This document shows positions 51,601 through 59,349 of a stretch of 64,000 nucleotides of DNA, in pieces (the stretch's first letter is position 1; each line of letters starts with the position of its first letter). Below the pieces are notes generated by a model. That model did not search any database. It was not told the DNA's origin and worked only from the letters and a program-made list of their open reading frames with translations. Source of the stretch: Ravibacter arvi (lineage in GTDB: Bacteria > Bacteroidota > Bacteroidia > Cytophagales > Spirosomataceae); NCBI RefSeq assembly GCF_039540405.1, contig NZ_BAABEY010000036.1, forward strand, positions 737,656 to 801,655, written 5' to 3'. The translations under genes and the position numbers were made by a program.

Positions 51601-52178
51601 GTTGACGTGCCTTGTGACGTACCTTTTATCATGATATTTACACCGGGGAGCGGCGCTCCGTTTTCATCGGATACCTTTCCTCTCACGGTTTCGGCGAGTA
51701 TTTGCTGGAGTTCCGCAAGCCGGACCTGCGTTACAGGCAGCGCCTGCGTCCTGACCTCCGTTTCAATTTTGATCGGCTCGTTTGCTGTTACAGAAACCGG
51801 CGCGTCGTTTCGCCTAACCGATTTTAATACCACCGTTTTGCCGACAATGGTATAAGAAATCGATTGTTCTGCCAGACAGGCATCCAGCGCCTTTTCAAGC
51901 GATAAATTCTTGACATTTACATTGATTTTTTTTGCATTTCTCAGCAACTCGTGGTCATAGAAAAACGTGTAGCCCGACTGCTTCTTCAGGATTTTGAAAG
52001 CTTCTTCGAGCGTGATGTTCTTAGCGGAGAGCGTCACTTTCTGTGAAGCGCTTATGCCTGCGGCAACGCCCGGGCAGGCTGCAAAAAGCAGCAGGGCAAA
52101 CAGAAGGGCTTTTGATAGTCTGAGTACAGGCCCGGAGCCGGTGCTCAATTTCCATAATTTTAATTTACCGGAATACAT
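48684..52178 (-). CDS. SusC/RagA-family TonB-dependent transporter with STN domain
   Basis: 1164 residues. After a signal peptide (LFALLLFAACPGVAAG) there is an STN domain (about 45-120, ITLEEAFKILKKQSGYTFFY), which links it to FecR/sigma signalling. A carboxypeptidase-like Ig domain (GKVSDENGAPLPGVNIMIKG), the TonB-plug region (SLEEVVVTALGI, VTIRGSTSITGSNSPLYVIN) and a 22-strand barrel ending in NVNLKF with terminal Phe complete it. It imports an oligomer bound by the adjacent SusD using TonB energy. The sigma/FecR genes upstream form its trans-envelope regulatory circuit. Confidence 0.95.
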   Translation of the reverse strand: MYSGKLKLWKLSTGSGPVLRLSKALLFALLLFAACPGVAAGISASQKVTLSAKNITLEEAFKILKKQSGYTFFYDHELLRNAKKINVNVKNLSLEKALDACLAEQSISYTIVGKTVVLKSVRRNDAPVSVTANEPIKIETEVRTQALPVTQVRLAELQQILAETVRGKVSDENGAPLPGVNIMIKGTSQGTSTDIDGQFTLTVPENTVVLVFSFVGYTPQEVSLGGRNSINVTMQVDNKSLEEVVVTALGIKKEVRALGYSITRVDGQAFAKNRETNFMNALSGKVAGVNVVPGATGASGSSRVTIRGSTSITGSNSPLYVINGMPMNSDQLGQPDGTRPDWGDGPSSLNADDIEEISVLKGATAAALYGSRAKNGAILITTKSGRGSRGIGVEFNTNNTWDVPLFLWDIQNVYGQGYGGVRPPSPEEAAKHSQNHWGEKYDGVPTPQYDGQSRPYSYVKDQVLKDYYRTGFTSSNNVSFTGGGDNGTFRLGISDMRNQGIVPNNKMRRNNISLGINQNLSKNFSVNANIDYVNENVDNRYILATGQGSGPGTILYVNSNMPTSALSPGYDKNYQEWVLGSDRNATNPYFALNRITNNSQKDRFITTVTARWNILSWLFLQGRVGQDFFSFKANQVIPDGTGFLPAGKIIENTSTFYERNYEGLLGINKELTDDFTLSVNLGGNMMARKTYQTDVEGLGFVVPQFYVINNTATRNVSTGDYRSKTNSLFGTAELGFRNQLFLNVTGRNDWFSTLNPKSNSYFYPSVGASYVFSESLSLPKAISFGKLRVAYASVGGGTDPYLLNLTYGLLPFSFSGAQLGTITQSTIPNAALKPLSVNEIEAGLDLRMFNNRAGLDFSFYNKVANNDIAFETISTTSGYAGAVVNVGSIRNRGVELLLTGKPIQKGDFTWDVAVNAAFNKSKVLKISESSNEFNMATGTKATIRHIVGQEYSQIVGRKIMKNENGQDIINAAGTPMVTSYVVPFGSGVHRWTTGLTNNFSYKGLTLSVQIDGKFGGKYYSETNYSLEHRGMSWKSLLGREDGIVLPGVTESGEVNQVKLTKSQVENRAIIIARREALDDYLYDTSFIRFRYASLTYSLPRSVFEQLGFVKGASVSFIGRNLGLLLSRTPGLDPESQLFTDNKQGIEKSTLPPVRSWGFNVNLKF

Positions 52179-52432
52179 CGCAAGGTTTAGATTAGTAATG
52201 ATAGATCAGCTTTGATGCGTTAACAGATGGTTGATTGGGAGGATTTTAGCGTTTGGGTTGAGATTAAGTACATGATTGTTTTGTTAAGGTTGATATCAAT
52301 ATTAGTCGGTTCGCGTATACTTAAGTTAAGGTTAGAACTCCTTGGGTTCCTATCCGACCCCACATCCGATCTCCAACATCCAACACCAGATTTCCGATCT
52401 CCGATTTCCGACATCCGATCTCCAATTCCCCC
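52179..52432. other. Intergenic region between FecR and SusC
   Basis: 254 bp. The FecR-proximal third is the family A heptanucleotide array and the rest is AT-rich. A sigma-dependent promoter for SusC would be expected here. No standard TAnnTTTG box is seen, in line with use of the ECF sigma. Confidence 0.4.
52365..52432. repeat. Tandem heptanucleotide repeat, family A (TCCGATC/TCCAACA)
   Basis: Nine consecutive 7-bp units start at 52365 (TCCGATC, TCCAACA twice, CCAGATT, TCCGATC, TCCGATT, TCCGACA, TCCGATC, TCCAATT) and reach to about the FecR stop codon. No opposite arm was found. Confidence 0.85.
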
Positions 52433-53632
52433 TTAAGCCTTAATCGTGATTCGGTTGCCGGCCAGCTCTACCTGGATGTGATTGAGCTCAAGGATTTCCA
52501 GGACTTCCAGGAGCGTGGCGCTGCGAGGGATTTCCCCGGTAAACTTCTTGCTCATCGGCTTCCCTTCATAGGTTACATCTACGTCGTACCATTTGGAAAG
52601 CTGTCGCATGATAGATTCAAGCGAGGATTCCCGGAACTGGAAAAATCCATTTTTCCAGGCGATAACCTGGTCGGTATTGGCGCTTGAAACCCGGATATCA
52701 TTCGATGTATTCGAAATGGTTGCTTCCTGGCCGGGGTCGAGCATGCTGCTGAATTTCGCGGTTTTAACTTTGACCGAGCCTTCCAGGAGTGTGGTGCTTA
52801 CCTGTTTTTCATCCTGGTAGGCGTTGATATTAAATTGTGTTCCCAGGACCTCCACCGATACGTCGCGGGCGGTCACGATAAAAGGGATCTTTCTTTTACC
52901 TGCAGCTTTTTTGGCTACCTCAAAGTAGACTTCGCCTTCTATTTTAACATTTCGCTGCGCGTTGCTGAAGTGTATCGGATAGGTGATGGCTGAAGCGGCA
53001 TTGAGCCAAACTCTCGTACCATCGGGAAGTACCAGGTGATACTGGCCGCCCCGCGGCGTGCGAAGCGTGTGAAAGGCTTCTTTTTTAGGGAGGTTGTGAC
53101 TGGAAGTTTTATAGGAGAGCCAGTCGTCGCCGGCTTTAAAGATTTTGATATTCCCTTCCGTGGCGAGCAGTCCGGACGCAGCGTTGTTGAGTGCGATATC
53201 GCGCCCGTCGGAGAGCGTCAGGAACGCTTTGTCGGAACCTGGTTGAACATCCTGCCGGATTACTTTCGGTGCGGCGGAAATGGTTTCCCGGCCGGCTATG
53301 TCACGGCTGGTGTACCACACAAGGCCGGCGCCGAGGAGGAGGAAGGCGGCCGCCGCAGCCACACTGCGGGAATAGTACCATCTTTTTGGCGCACGAACCG
53401 GATCGGCGTCCTCGTTATTCCCGAGGATCGCCGCTAGCATCCTCTCGGTTTCACCGGTCGAAAACGGCTTGCTTTCATCATGAAAATCATCCCAGGCCTC
53501 ATCCAGAAGTTGTTTAACCTCTGTTTCGAGCCCTTTTATCTGAAGTAGTCCGGCAAGCTCGCGATTCTCAGCTTCGCTCGACGAATTATTCAAATATTTA
53601 TAAAGCAGGAGCCGGATCCTTTCTTTGTTCAT
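52433..53632 (-). CDS. FecR-family anti-sigma factor
   Basis: 399 residues from ATG 53632 (MNKERIRLLLYKYLNN). The longer frame from 53680 lacks support. A cytoplasmic N-terminal anti-sigma region is followed by one membrane helix (SVAAAAAFLLLGAGLVWYTS, about residues 93-112). A periplasmic FecR domain follows (FHTLRTPRGGQYHLVLPDGT, VWLNAASAITYP, VEVLGTQFNIN), then a C-terminal DUF4974/STN-like domain (SLESIMRQLSKWYDVDVTYE). It should hold the ECF sigma until SusC reports substrate. The sigma gene lies 251 bp upstream. Confidence 0.93.
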   Translation of the reverse strand: MNKERIRLLLYKYLNNSSSEAENRELAGLLQIKGLETEVKQLLDEAWDDFHDESKPFSTGETERMLAAILGNNEDADPVRAPKRWYYSRSVAAAAAFLLLGAGLVWYTSRDIAGRETISAAPKVIRQDVQPGSDKAFLTLSDGRDIALNNAASGLLATEGNIKIFKAGDDWLSYKTSSHNLPKKEAFHTLRTPRGGQYHLVLPDGTRVWLNAASAITYPIHFSNAQRNVKIEGEVYFEVAKKAAGKRKIPFIVTARDVSVEVLGTQFNINAYQDEKQVSTTLLEGSVKVKTAKFSSMLDPGQEATISNTSNDIRVSSANTDQVIAWKNGFFQFRESSLESIMRQLSKWYDVDVTYEGKPMSKKFTGEIPRSATLLEVLEILELNHIQVELAGNRITIKA

Positions 53633-53883
53633 TCTCTTCAACGGGGTTGAGGTTTGAGCCCTGAGCGTTTCCCGGTGCAACTATACATAGCTGCTGAAAC
53701 CCTACCGCCCATGATTCATATCTTGGAGACACAGAAACGCCGGGATCGGGTCAATTGATTTGGAATTTTTTTTCAAAAAAAGGAAATAAAACGGGTTGAG
53801 GAGGGCGTGGCCACGAATTCACGAATGGATATCAGGATGACCGTCCGGCCGATGCTTCCGGAGAACACCGTACGGATAGAGTC
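53633..53883. other. Intergenic region between sigma and FecR genes
   Basis: 251 bp. It includes a short fragment (53832-53855, TCAGGATGACC...CCGGCCGATGC) matching the right arm and linker of the 34.6-35.2 kb REP-like units. No gene or clear promoter is visible. Confidence 0.5.
53832..53855. repeat. Fragment of the REP-like element found at 34.6-35.2 kb
   Basis: TCAGGATGACC followed by GTCCGGCCGATGC matches the end of the right arm and start of the linker in the tandem array with few changes. The left arm is absent, so this is a relic or a dispersed half-copy. Confidence 0.6.
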
Positions 53884-54456
53884 CTAGACTTCCCCTTCGC
53901 ACCTGCTCATCCTGACGTAGCGCGAAACGGATGCCATGGCCAGGCTGATGTGGCGTTTTACCGTTTCCGGGGAGAGTTGAAGACTTTCAGCGATCTGGTG
54001 ATAGGCCAGGCCCTGCTCCTTGCTCATTCGCCAGACTTTTTGTTGCTGTGGCGGTAATTGCGACACTGCTTTGTCTACAATTCCGAAGAGAACCTCTTTG
54101 TCCGGACTGTCGTCTGCGGTATCGGAAAAGGAAAGGGCAGAAGAGAGCGCTTCAAGCCTGAATTTTTTCTGGGTTTCGTCGCGGAGGGCATTGAAGCTGT
54201 GATTCCGCGCAATGGTGAAGAGGAAGGCCCTGAAATTACGTACATCGGCTAGCGTATGCCGGTTGGTCCAGACCTTCATAAAAGTGTCCTGTACAATTTC
54301 TTCTGCCAAGGCGTCTGATTTTGTAATCCTGGTGATGAAAGCGCCCAATTCCTGGTGAAACCTGTAGAAGAGAAGAGAAAAGGCTTTCCTGTCCCCGTTG
54401 GCTACGGCGGCAAGAATTTCTGCTTCCCCGCGGGTTTCGGTGGGCCTCATGCACAA
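53884..54456 (-). CDS. ECF RNA polymerase sigma factor (Bacteroidota FecI-like)
   Basis: 190 residues. Sigma region 2 spans about residues 25-95 (ITKSDALAEEIVQDTFMKVW, FRAFLFTIARNHSFN). Region 4 spans about 130-180 (QQKVWRMSKEQGLAYHQIAE, SPETVKRHISLAM). Together with FecR and SusC it forms a cell-surface signalling unit that turns on the SusC/SusD genes when the substrate is bound. A second ATG two codons in is an alternative start. Confidence 0.93.
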   Translation of the reverse strand: MCMRPTETRGEAEILAAVANGDRKAFSLLFYRFHQELGAFITRITKSDALAEEIVQDTFMKVWTNRHTLADVRNFRAFLFTIARNHSFNALRDETQKKFRLEALSSALSFSDTADDSPDKEVLFGIVDKAVSQLPPQQQKVWRMSKEQGLAYHQIAESLQLSPETVKRHISLAMASVSRYVRMSRCEGEV

Positions 54457-54546
54457 GACTGGCCAGGTATGCTTTACTGGCTTGTCTTTAATACTTTAAA
54501 AGGATTGCAAAAGGCTATTCCGGAAGCATGCCACGCAGAACTGTTT

Positions 54547-54561
54547 TTTGTTAGTAACAAA
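54547..54561. promoter_or_regulatory. Palindrome TTTGTTA-G-TAACAAA upstream of peroxiredoxin
   Basis: This is an exact 7-1-7 inverted repeat about 70 bp before the peroxiredoxin ATG. It partly supplies a TTTG that could act as -33 element (followed by TACCTTTA 17 bp on). It may be the binding site of a redox regulator. It does not match the PerR box. Confidence 0.4.
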
Positions 54562-54632
54562 AGATGTACCTTTACGAAGTCTATTAAGTCAGTAGATTAT
54601 TGTTCTAAAACCATTCAAAATATTTATAAGTT

Positions 54633-55268
54633 ATGTCATTGAGATTAGGAGACGTAGCACCGGATTTTGAGGCTAACACCACACAGGGGGTGATCAGGTT
54701 TCATGAGTTTCTAGGCGATAAGTGGGGACTTTTGTTTTCTCACCCTGCCGATTTCACGCCGGTTTGTACAACTGAACTGGGTAAGACCGCACTTTTGAAA
54801 GGGGAGTTTGAAAAGAGGGGCGTAAAAGTTCTGGCGGTAAGTGTGGATGACCTCGACTCGCACAACCGTTGGATTCCGGATATCAATGAAGTTACATCGT
54901 CTGATGTAAATTTCCCGATTATCGCTGATGAAAACCGTAAGGTAGCGGAGTTATATGATATGATCCACCCGAATGCCAGCGAGAAAGCGACCGTCCGGTC
55001 CGTTTTTGTGATTGGTCCGGATAAGAAAATTAAGCTTACGTTGACTTACCCGGCATCTACCGGAAGAAACTTTAACGAAATCCTCCGGGTTATCGATTCT
55101 CTTCAGCTGACTGCCAACTACCAGGTGGCTACACCGGCCGATTGGGTGGAAGGTGAAGATGTAATCGTCGTTCCTGCCGTAAGTACTGAAGATGCACAGA
55201 AGAAATTCACCAAAGGGGTTCGCGTGGTGAAGCCATATCTGCGTTATACGCCGCAGCCGAATAAATAA
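54633..55268 (+). CDS. 1-Cys peroxiredoxin (Prx6/AhpC-TSA family)
   Basis: 211 residues, typical of Prx6. The peroxidatic Cys45 lies in SHPADFTPVCTTELG (P-x3-T/S-x2-C). VLAVSVDDLDSHNRWIPDIN and SVFVIGPDKKIKLTLTYPAS are conserved. A long C-terminal arm (VATPADWVEGEDVIVVPAVS) is the dimer-forming extension of this class. It reduces H2O2 and alkyl hydroperoxides with an external thiol donor. It is followed by heptanucleotide repeats and a terminator before convergent recG. Confidence 0.95.
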   Translation: MSLRLGDVAPDFEANTTQGVIRFHEFLGDKWGLLFSHPADFTPVCTTELGKTALLKGEFEKRGVKVLAVSVDDLDSHNRWIPDINEVTSSDVNFPIIADENRKVAELYDMIHPNASEKATVRSVFVIGPDKKIKLTLTYPASTGRNFNEILRVIDSLQLTANYQVATPADWVEGEDVIVVPAVSTEDAQKKFTKGVRVVKPYLRYTPQPNK

Positions 55269-55269
55269 G

Positions 55270-55418
55270 GAGTGAGGTTTGAGTAGTGAGCTTTGAGCTT
55301 TGAGCCCGCTTGATTCTGAGTCAGGCGGGCTCAGCGCTTTTTAGGTGTGAGGTGTAAGTTTTGAGCCGTGAGTCCGTTTAATTTACCGACCCTCATACCT
55401 CACCCCTCACGTCTCACT
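55270..55418. repeat. Inverted heptanucleotide arrays, family B, between peroxiredoxin and recG
   Basis: Plus-type units: GAGTGAG, GTTTGAG, TAGTGAG, CTTTGAG, CTTTGAG (55270-55304), then GGTGTGA, GGTGTAA, GTTTTGA, GCCGTGA (55344-55371). Complementary units: CCTCATA, CCTCACC, CCTCACG, TCTCACT (55391-55418), overlapping the recG stop. A terminator hairpin is embedded in the middle. The layout is the same as 38286-38379. Confidence 0.88.
55302..55332 (+). terminator. Terminator after peroxiredoxin, embedded in the repeat
   Basis: GAGCCCGC and GCGGGCTC form an 8-bp GC-rich stem, followed by AGCGCTTTTTAGG. It lies 33 bp past the stop at 55268. Confidence 0.7.
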
Positions 55419-57519
55419 ACCCGATCCTGCTCCAGTTGGTTCCCTGATCGCCGACTTGCAGAAGGTGGTTTTTGACGGGTTGGTTGCCGGGGGAAGATAA
55501 TTCGGGGTCATTTTCGAGAATTTCCAGGGCGGATGCCCGCGCTTCTTTCAGTATAGGTCCGTCGAGGCCGAGATTGGCTATTTTTAATTCAACAATCCCG
55601 CTTTGCTGTGTGCCCATTAAGTCTCCGGGGCCACGCAGCTCCAGGTCGGTTTGTGCAATTTCGAAACCGTTGTTGGTGCGGCACATGGTTTCAATCCGTT
55701 TGCGGGTATCTGCCGACAGTTTGTAGCTTGTCATCAGGATACAGTACGACTGCCCGCTACCGCGGCCCACACGTCCGCGGAGCTGATGAAGTTGTGCAAG
55801 ACCGAAGCGTTCGGCATTTTCTATGACCATCACCGTTGCGTTGGGAACATCCACACCGACTTCAATCACCGTAGTGGCCACCAGTATTTTGGTTTCATTC
55901 CGGGCGAAGCGAGCCATTTCAAACGCTTTATCCCGGGGTTTCATTTTGCCGTGTACGATGCTGAGCGGTATGCCCGGGAAAGCCCTGGAAATGCTTTCAT
56001 AGCCATCTTCCAGGTCTTTTAAGTCCGATTTTTCAGATTCTTCGATAAGGGGGTAGACCAGGTAAATTTGCCGGCCTTCGCCTAGCTGCGATCTTAAAAA
56101 TCCGAAGACGGCAGCCCGGTGACTGTCGAAACGGTGTGTGGTGACAATCGGCTTCCGGCCCGGCGGTAACTCGTCGATTTCCGATTGGTCCAGGTCGCCG
56201 TAAAGCGTCATCGCCAGCGTACGCGGAATAGGGGTGGCCGTCATTACCAGCATATGCGGACGGATGCGGGCGTTTTTGTCCAGCAGACGTGCGCGCTGGG
56301 CCACGCCGAACCTGTGTTGTTCGTCGATGATGCAAAGCCCGAGATTGTGAAAGAGGACTTCGTCCTCCAGTAGTGCATGGGTGCCTACTACCAGGCTGAT
56401 GGTGCCTGAGCGGAGCCCCTCGTGTAATATTTTTCGATCTTTTGCTTTGGTCGCGCCCATCAGTCTGCCTACCTCGATTCCCAGCTTTAGGGCCAGCTTT
56501 TGGAGGTTGTTGAAATGTTGTTCGGCGAGAATTTCAGTAGGAGCCATGAGGCACACCTGGTAGCCGTTGTCAATGGCCATCAGGGCGGCGATAAAAGCGA
56601 CTATGGTTTTCCCGGAGCCTACGTCACCCTGTACCAGCCGGTTCATCTGCAGGCCGGACCTGACATCATTCCGTATTTCCCGTATCACCCGTTTTTGCGC
56701 ATTGGTCAGCGAAAAAGGGAGGTGCTTTTCGAATAATTCATGGACAAAGGCGATTTGTCCGAATACGGGCCCGGGAGTGGTTTTTTTTTCGAAAAATTTC
56801 TTTTTGATCAACTGGAGCTGATTAAAAAAGAGTTCCTCGAATTTGAGACGGCGGCGGGCCTGGTTCAGTAGGTTTTCATTGGCCGGGAGATGAATATGGT
56901 ATACAGCGTCACGTTTGGCCGGCAACCGGTACTTTTCCAGCAAAGAACCGGGCAGTGTTTCCGGGATTTCGGAATACGTTTTCGCGAGGATGCTTTCCAC
57001 CGCTCTGAAAAGCGTACGGCTATCGATGCTTCTCCGTTTCAGCTTTTCCGTAAGCTGGTATACCGGCGTAAACCTGGCTGTAAAGGGCTGTCCGGGAACA
57101 TGAACTTCAATTTCGGGATGTGTAATGCTCCATTTTGACCCGAATTGGACCGGTTTCCCGTAAACAAAATACTCCTGGTGCTGGTTGAGGTTTTTCTGAT
57201 GCCAGGCTATGGCCTGAAACCACACGAGTTCTACCTGGCCGGTCCCGTCGTTAAGAATGGCGGTCAGTCTTTTTTTGCTGCCCGACCCCTCGAGGGCAAA
57301 CCGGGTCAGTTTTCCCCGCAGCAAGGCATGGTTCATACCGGTACGAAGATCAGAAGCACGATGAAGGACAGTCCTGTCCTCGTATCTGAACGGGTAATAC
57401 TGCAACATTTCCCGGTAGGTGCCGATTCCCAACTCACTGGTTAACAGCGCACCTTTTTGATCACCTATTCCCTTGGAAAAAGCGATATTTGTATCAAAAA
57501 GATTATTTTTAGGATTCAT
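55417..57519 (-). CDS. recG: ATP-dependent DNA helicase RecG
   Basis: 700 residues, normal length. An N-terminal OB-fold wedge domain covers about residues 60-190. The helicase part has Walker A GDVGSGKTIVAF, DEQHRFGV (Walker B, DExH), TATPIPRTLAMTLYGDLDQS and motif VI QLRGRVGRGSGQSYC. It remodels stalled replication forks and branch-migrates Holliday junctions. It is a single-copy housekeeping gene. The 3' end lies in the family B repeat. Confidence 0.97.
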   Translation of the reverse strand: MNPKNNLFDTNIAFSKGIGDQKGALLTSELGIGTYREMLQYYPFRYEDRTVLHRASDLRTGMNHALLRGKLTRFALEGSGSKKRLTAILNDGTGQVELVWFQAIAWHQKNLNQHQEYFVYGKPVQFGSKWSITHPEIEVHVPGQPFTARFTPVYQLTEKLKRRSIDSRTLFRAVESILAKTYSEIPETLPGSLLEKYRLPAKRDAVYHIHLPANENLLNQARRRLKFEELFFNQLQLIKKKFFEKKTTPGPVFGQIAFVHELFEKHLPFSLTNAQKRVIREIRNDVRSGLQMNRLVQGDVGSGKTIVAFIAALMAIDNGYQVCLMAPTEILAEQHFNNLQKLALKLGIEVGRLMGATKAKDRKILHEGLRSGTISLVVGTHALLEDEVLFHNLGLCIIDEQHRFGVAQRARLLDKNARIRPHMLVMTATPIPRTLAMTLYGDLDQSEIDELPPGRKPIVTTHRFDSHRAAVFGFLRSQLGEGRQIYLVYPLIEESEKSDLKDLEDGYESISRAFPGIPLSIVHGKMKPRDKAFEMARFARNETKILVATTVIEVGVDVPNATVMVIENAERFGLAQLHQLRGRVGRGSGQSYCILMTSYKLSADTRKRIETMCRTNNGFEIAQTDLELRGPGDLMGTQQSGIVELKIANLGLDGPILKEARASALEILENDPELSSPGNQPVKNHLLQVGDQGTNWSRIG

Positions 57520-57807
57520 GCGAGTTTTGCAGTCGAATGGGAGATTCGCCCCTAAAATCGGTCGGAAATGCTATAATAGAAAATAAACAAGATCAGTAGG
57601 AATAAATTCACGTAAAAAAATTGCCGTATCGAAAAAAAAAAATCTAGTTTTGTACTAAGATATTGACAGTATAGCGACGGAAGTGTTCGGGTCAATATCT
57701 TATTATCAATCATCGGGCTAAGGCTCAGCCGTATAGTAAAAGTATAAATATTTGAAGTTGGTACCTTTCATTGGCCGGCTCAGTCAGTATCAACTAAAGC
57801 TTGTGTA
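57520..57807. other. Divergent intergenic region recG - alpha/beta hydrolase
   Basis: 288 bp, AT-rich, with A runs and a good plus-strand promoter at 57621-57652. No small gene is evident. Confidence 0.5.
57621..57652 (+). promoter_or_regulatory. Promoter upstream of the alpha/beta hydrolase operon
   Basis: TTG (57621-57623), 21 bp, TAGTTTTG (57645-57652), exact consensus. It is 155 bp upstream of the 57808 ATG and may drive the 57808-61268 gene series. Confidence 0.5.
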
Positions 57808-58587
57808 ATGGACTATCAGATACATCAGGAAGGAAAGTTCACTTATATCGAGGAAGGGGAAGGCGAAACACTTCTGCTTCTTCATGGTTTATTTGGAGCT
57901 CTCAGCAATTGGGAGGGCGTCATTGAAGGCTTCAGAGCGAATTATAAGGTAATTATCCCTAATCTGCCTATTTATGATCTGCCTATCAGAAAGGCCAGCC
58001 TGGATACCTTGCTGGCTTTCCTGGAGGAATTTATTGCGGTTAAGAACCTGAAGGACTTTACGCTGCTGGGTAATTCGCTCGGCGGGCATATTGGCTTGCT
58101 ATATATTCTCAAGCATCCGGAAATGGTAAAACGGCTGGTTCTGACCGGCAGCTCGGGATTGTTTGAAAACGGGATGGGCGGATCCTTCCCCAAAAGAGGC
58201 AACCGGGATTATATAGCAGAACGTGTTGCCTACACTTTTTACGATCCTAAAGTAGCTACAGAATCGCTGATCGACGAAGTATTTGAAGTGACCAAAAGCA
58301 TTCCCAAATGTATGAGCATCGTCGGGATTGCTAAGTCGGCCCAGCGGCATAACCTGGCGAAAGACCTCCACGTGATCAAAGCGCCCACCCTGCTGGTGTG
58401 GGGGTTGAACGATCCGATCACTCCTCCCCACGTAGGTGAAGAGTTTCACCGCCTGATCGAGAACTCTGAACTGAAATTTATCGACAAGTGCGCACATGCG
58501 CCCATGATGGAACATCCCGAGGCGTTCAACCGCATCCTGGAAGAATGGCTCCAGAAGCAGGCCGTTTTGGAGAAGGAGCAAGCCTGA
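57808..58587 (+). CDS. Alpha/beta hydrolase
   Basis: 259 residues. Oxyanion-hole motif LLLHGLFGALSNW, nucleophile Ser90 in LLGNSLGGHIG, acid Asp202 in WGLNDPITPP and His230 in DKCAHAPMMEHPE give a complete catalytic triad. The fold is of the small esterase/MhpC-like group, and the substrate is unknown. It is first in a series of plus-strand genes (CBS protein, NAD kinase, epimerase) with gaps of 87, 3 and 17 bp, so cotranscription is likely. Confidence 0.92.
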   Translation: MDYQIHQEGKFTYIEEGEGETLLLLHGLFGALSNWEGVIEGFRANYKVIIPNLPIYDLPIRKASLDTLLAFLEEFIAVKNLKDFTLLGNSLGGHIGLLYILKHPEMVKRLVLTGSSGLFENGMGGSFPKRGNRDYIAERVAYTFYDPKVATESLIDEVFEVTKSIPKCMSIVGIAKSAQRHNLAKDLHVIKAPTLLVWGLNDPITPPHVGEEFHRLIENSELKFIDKCAHAPMMEHPEAFNRILEEWLQKQAVLEKEQA

Positions 58588-58674
58588 TCCGGAGCCGTGC
58601 CAAAACTATCGCAGCGGATGTTTGATCTGTTGTGAGTTTTTTCATAGATTTCCCTCAGAAATAACCGATGGCAC

Positions 58675-59346
58675 ATGATCGCATCCGTATTAATCGACCC
58701 AATGCTGCCAACTCTGAAACCCTCCTTTCTCGTTGCGGAAGCGCTTGAATGGATGGAAGAAAGTGAAATAGCACAGCTCCCTGTGGTTGATAGCGAAAGG
58801 TACCTGGGACTTGTTTCCCTCCCCTTGCTGTCAGAACCGGGATTGACAGGGCGAGCCCTCTCGGATTTTCCTTTGGAACACAGCCATATTTTTGCAGGCG
58901 AGGATCAGCACCTCTGGGAGGTGGTTGACCTGGTTATTCAGCACGAACTGAAGGTTGTGGCGGTGTTAAATAAAAGCGGCGCCTACCTGGGCGCTGTCCC
59001 CGTTGCGGAACTGTATGAAAAGGTAGCAGAAATGGTCGCCGCCGGTGATCGTGGCGCCATTATCGTACTGAATGTAAAACCGCACGACTACTCCCTTAGC
59101 GAGATCAGCAGATTGGTAGAATCCAACGGGGCGAAAATTATCACAAGTCATTATTCAAGCAGCTATCCATACGATACAACCGGGAACAGTGAACTGACGA
59201 TCCGGTTGAACCAGGTCAACGTAGGACCAATACTGGCAACTTTTGAGCGGTTCGGTTATGTAGTGAGTGAAGTACATGCCAATGAGCCTGTTACAAGTGT
59301 TGACCAGGAGCGGTTGGATATGTTGATGCGTTATCTCGCTACCTAA
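58675..59346 (+). CDS. CBS-domain protein
   Basis: 223 residues. Two CBS motifs (about residues 1-60, SEIAQLPVVDSERYLGLV, and 65-125, LKVVAVLNKSGAYLGAV) form a Bateman module that likely binds an adenine nucleotide. The C-terminal 85 residues look ACT-like (DRGAIIVLNVKPHDYSLSEI, STRL-type strands). No catalytic domain is present. The NAD kinase gene starts 3 bp after the stop, so a regulatory link with NAD(P) metabolism is plausible. This is inference. Confidence 0.9.
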   Translation: MIASVLIDPMLPTLKPSFLVAEALEWMEESEIAQLPVVDSERYLGLVSLPLLSEPGLTGRALSDFPLEHSHIFAGEDQHLWEVVDLVIQHELKVVAVLNKSGAYLGAVPVAELYEKVAEMVAAGDRGAIIVLNVKPHDYSLSEISRLVESNGAKIITSHYSSSYPYDTTGNSELTIRLNQVNVGPILATFERFGYVVSEVHANEPVTSVDQERLDMLMRYLAT

Positions 59347-59349
59347 TTC

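Noticed and set aside
45977..54456. Complete polysaccharide utilization locus
   Set aside because: SusC/SusD and regulators are present, but no glycoside hydrolase or polysaccharide lyase is nearby, so only an uptake locus is claimed.
54547..54561. PerR or OxyR box at the peroxiredoxin gene
   Set aside because: The palindrome does not match either consensus. It is recorded only as an unidentified inverted repeat.
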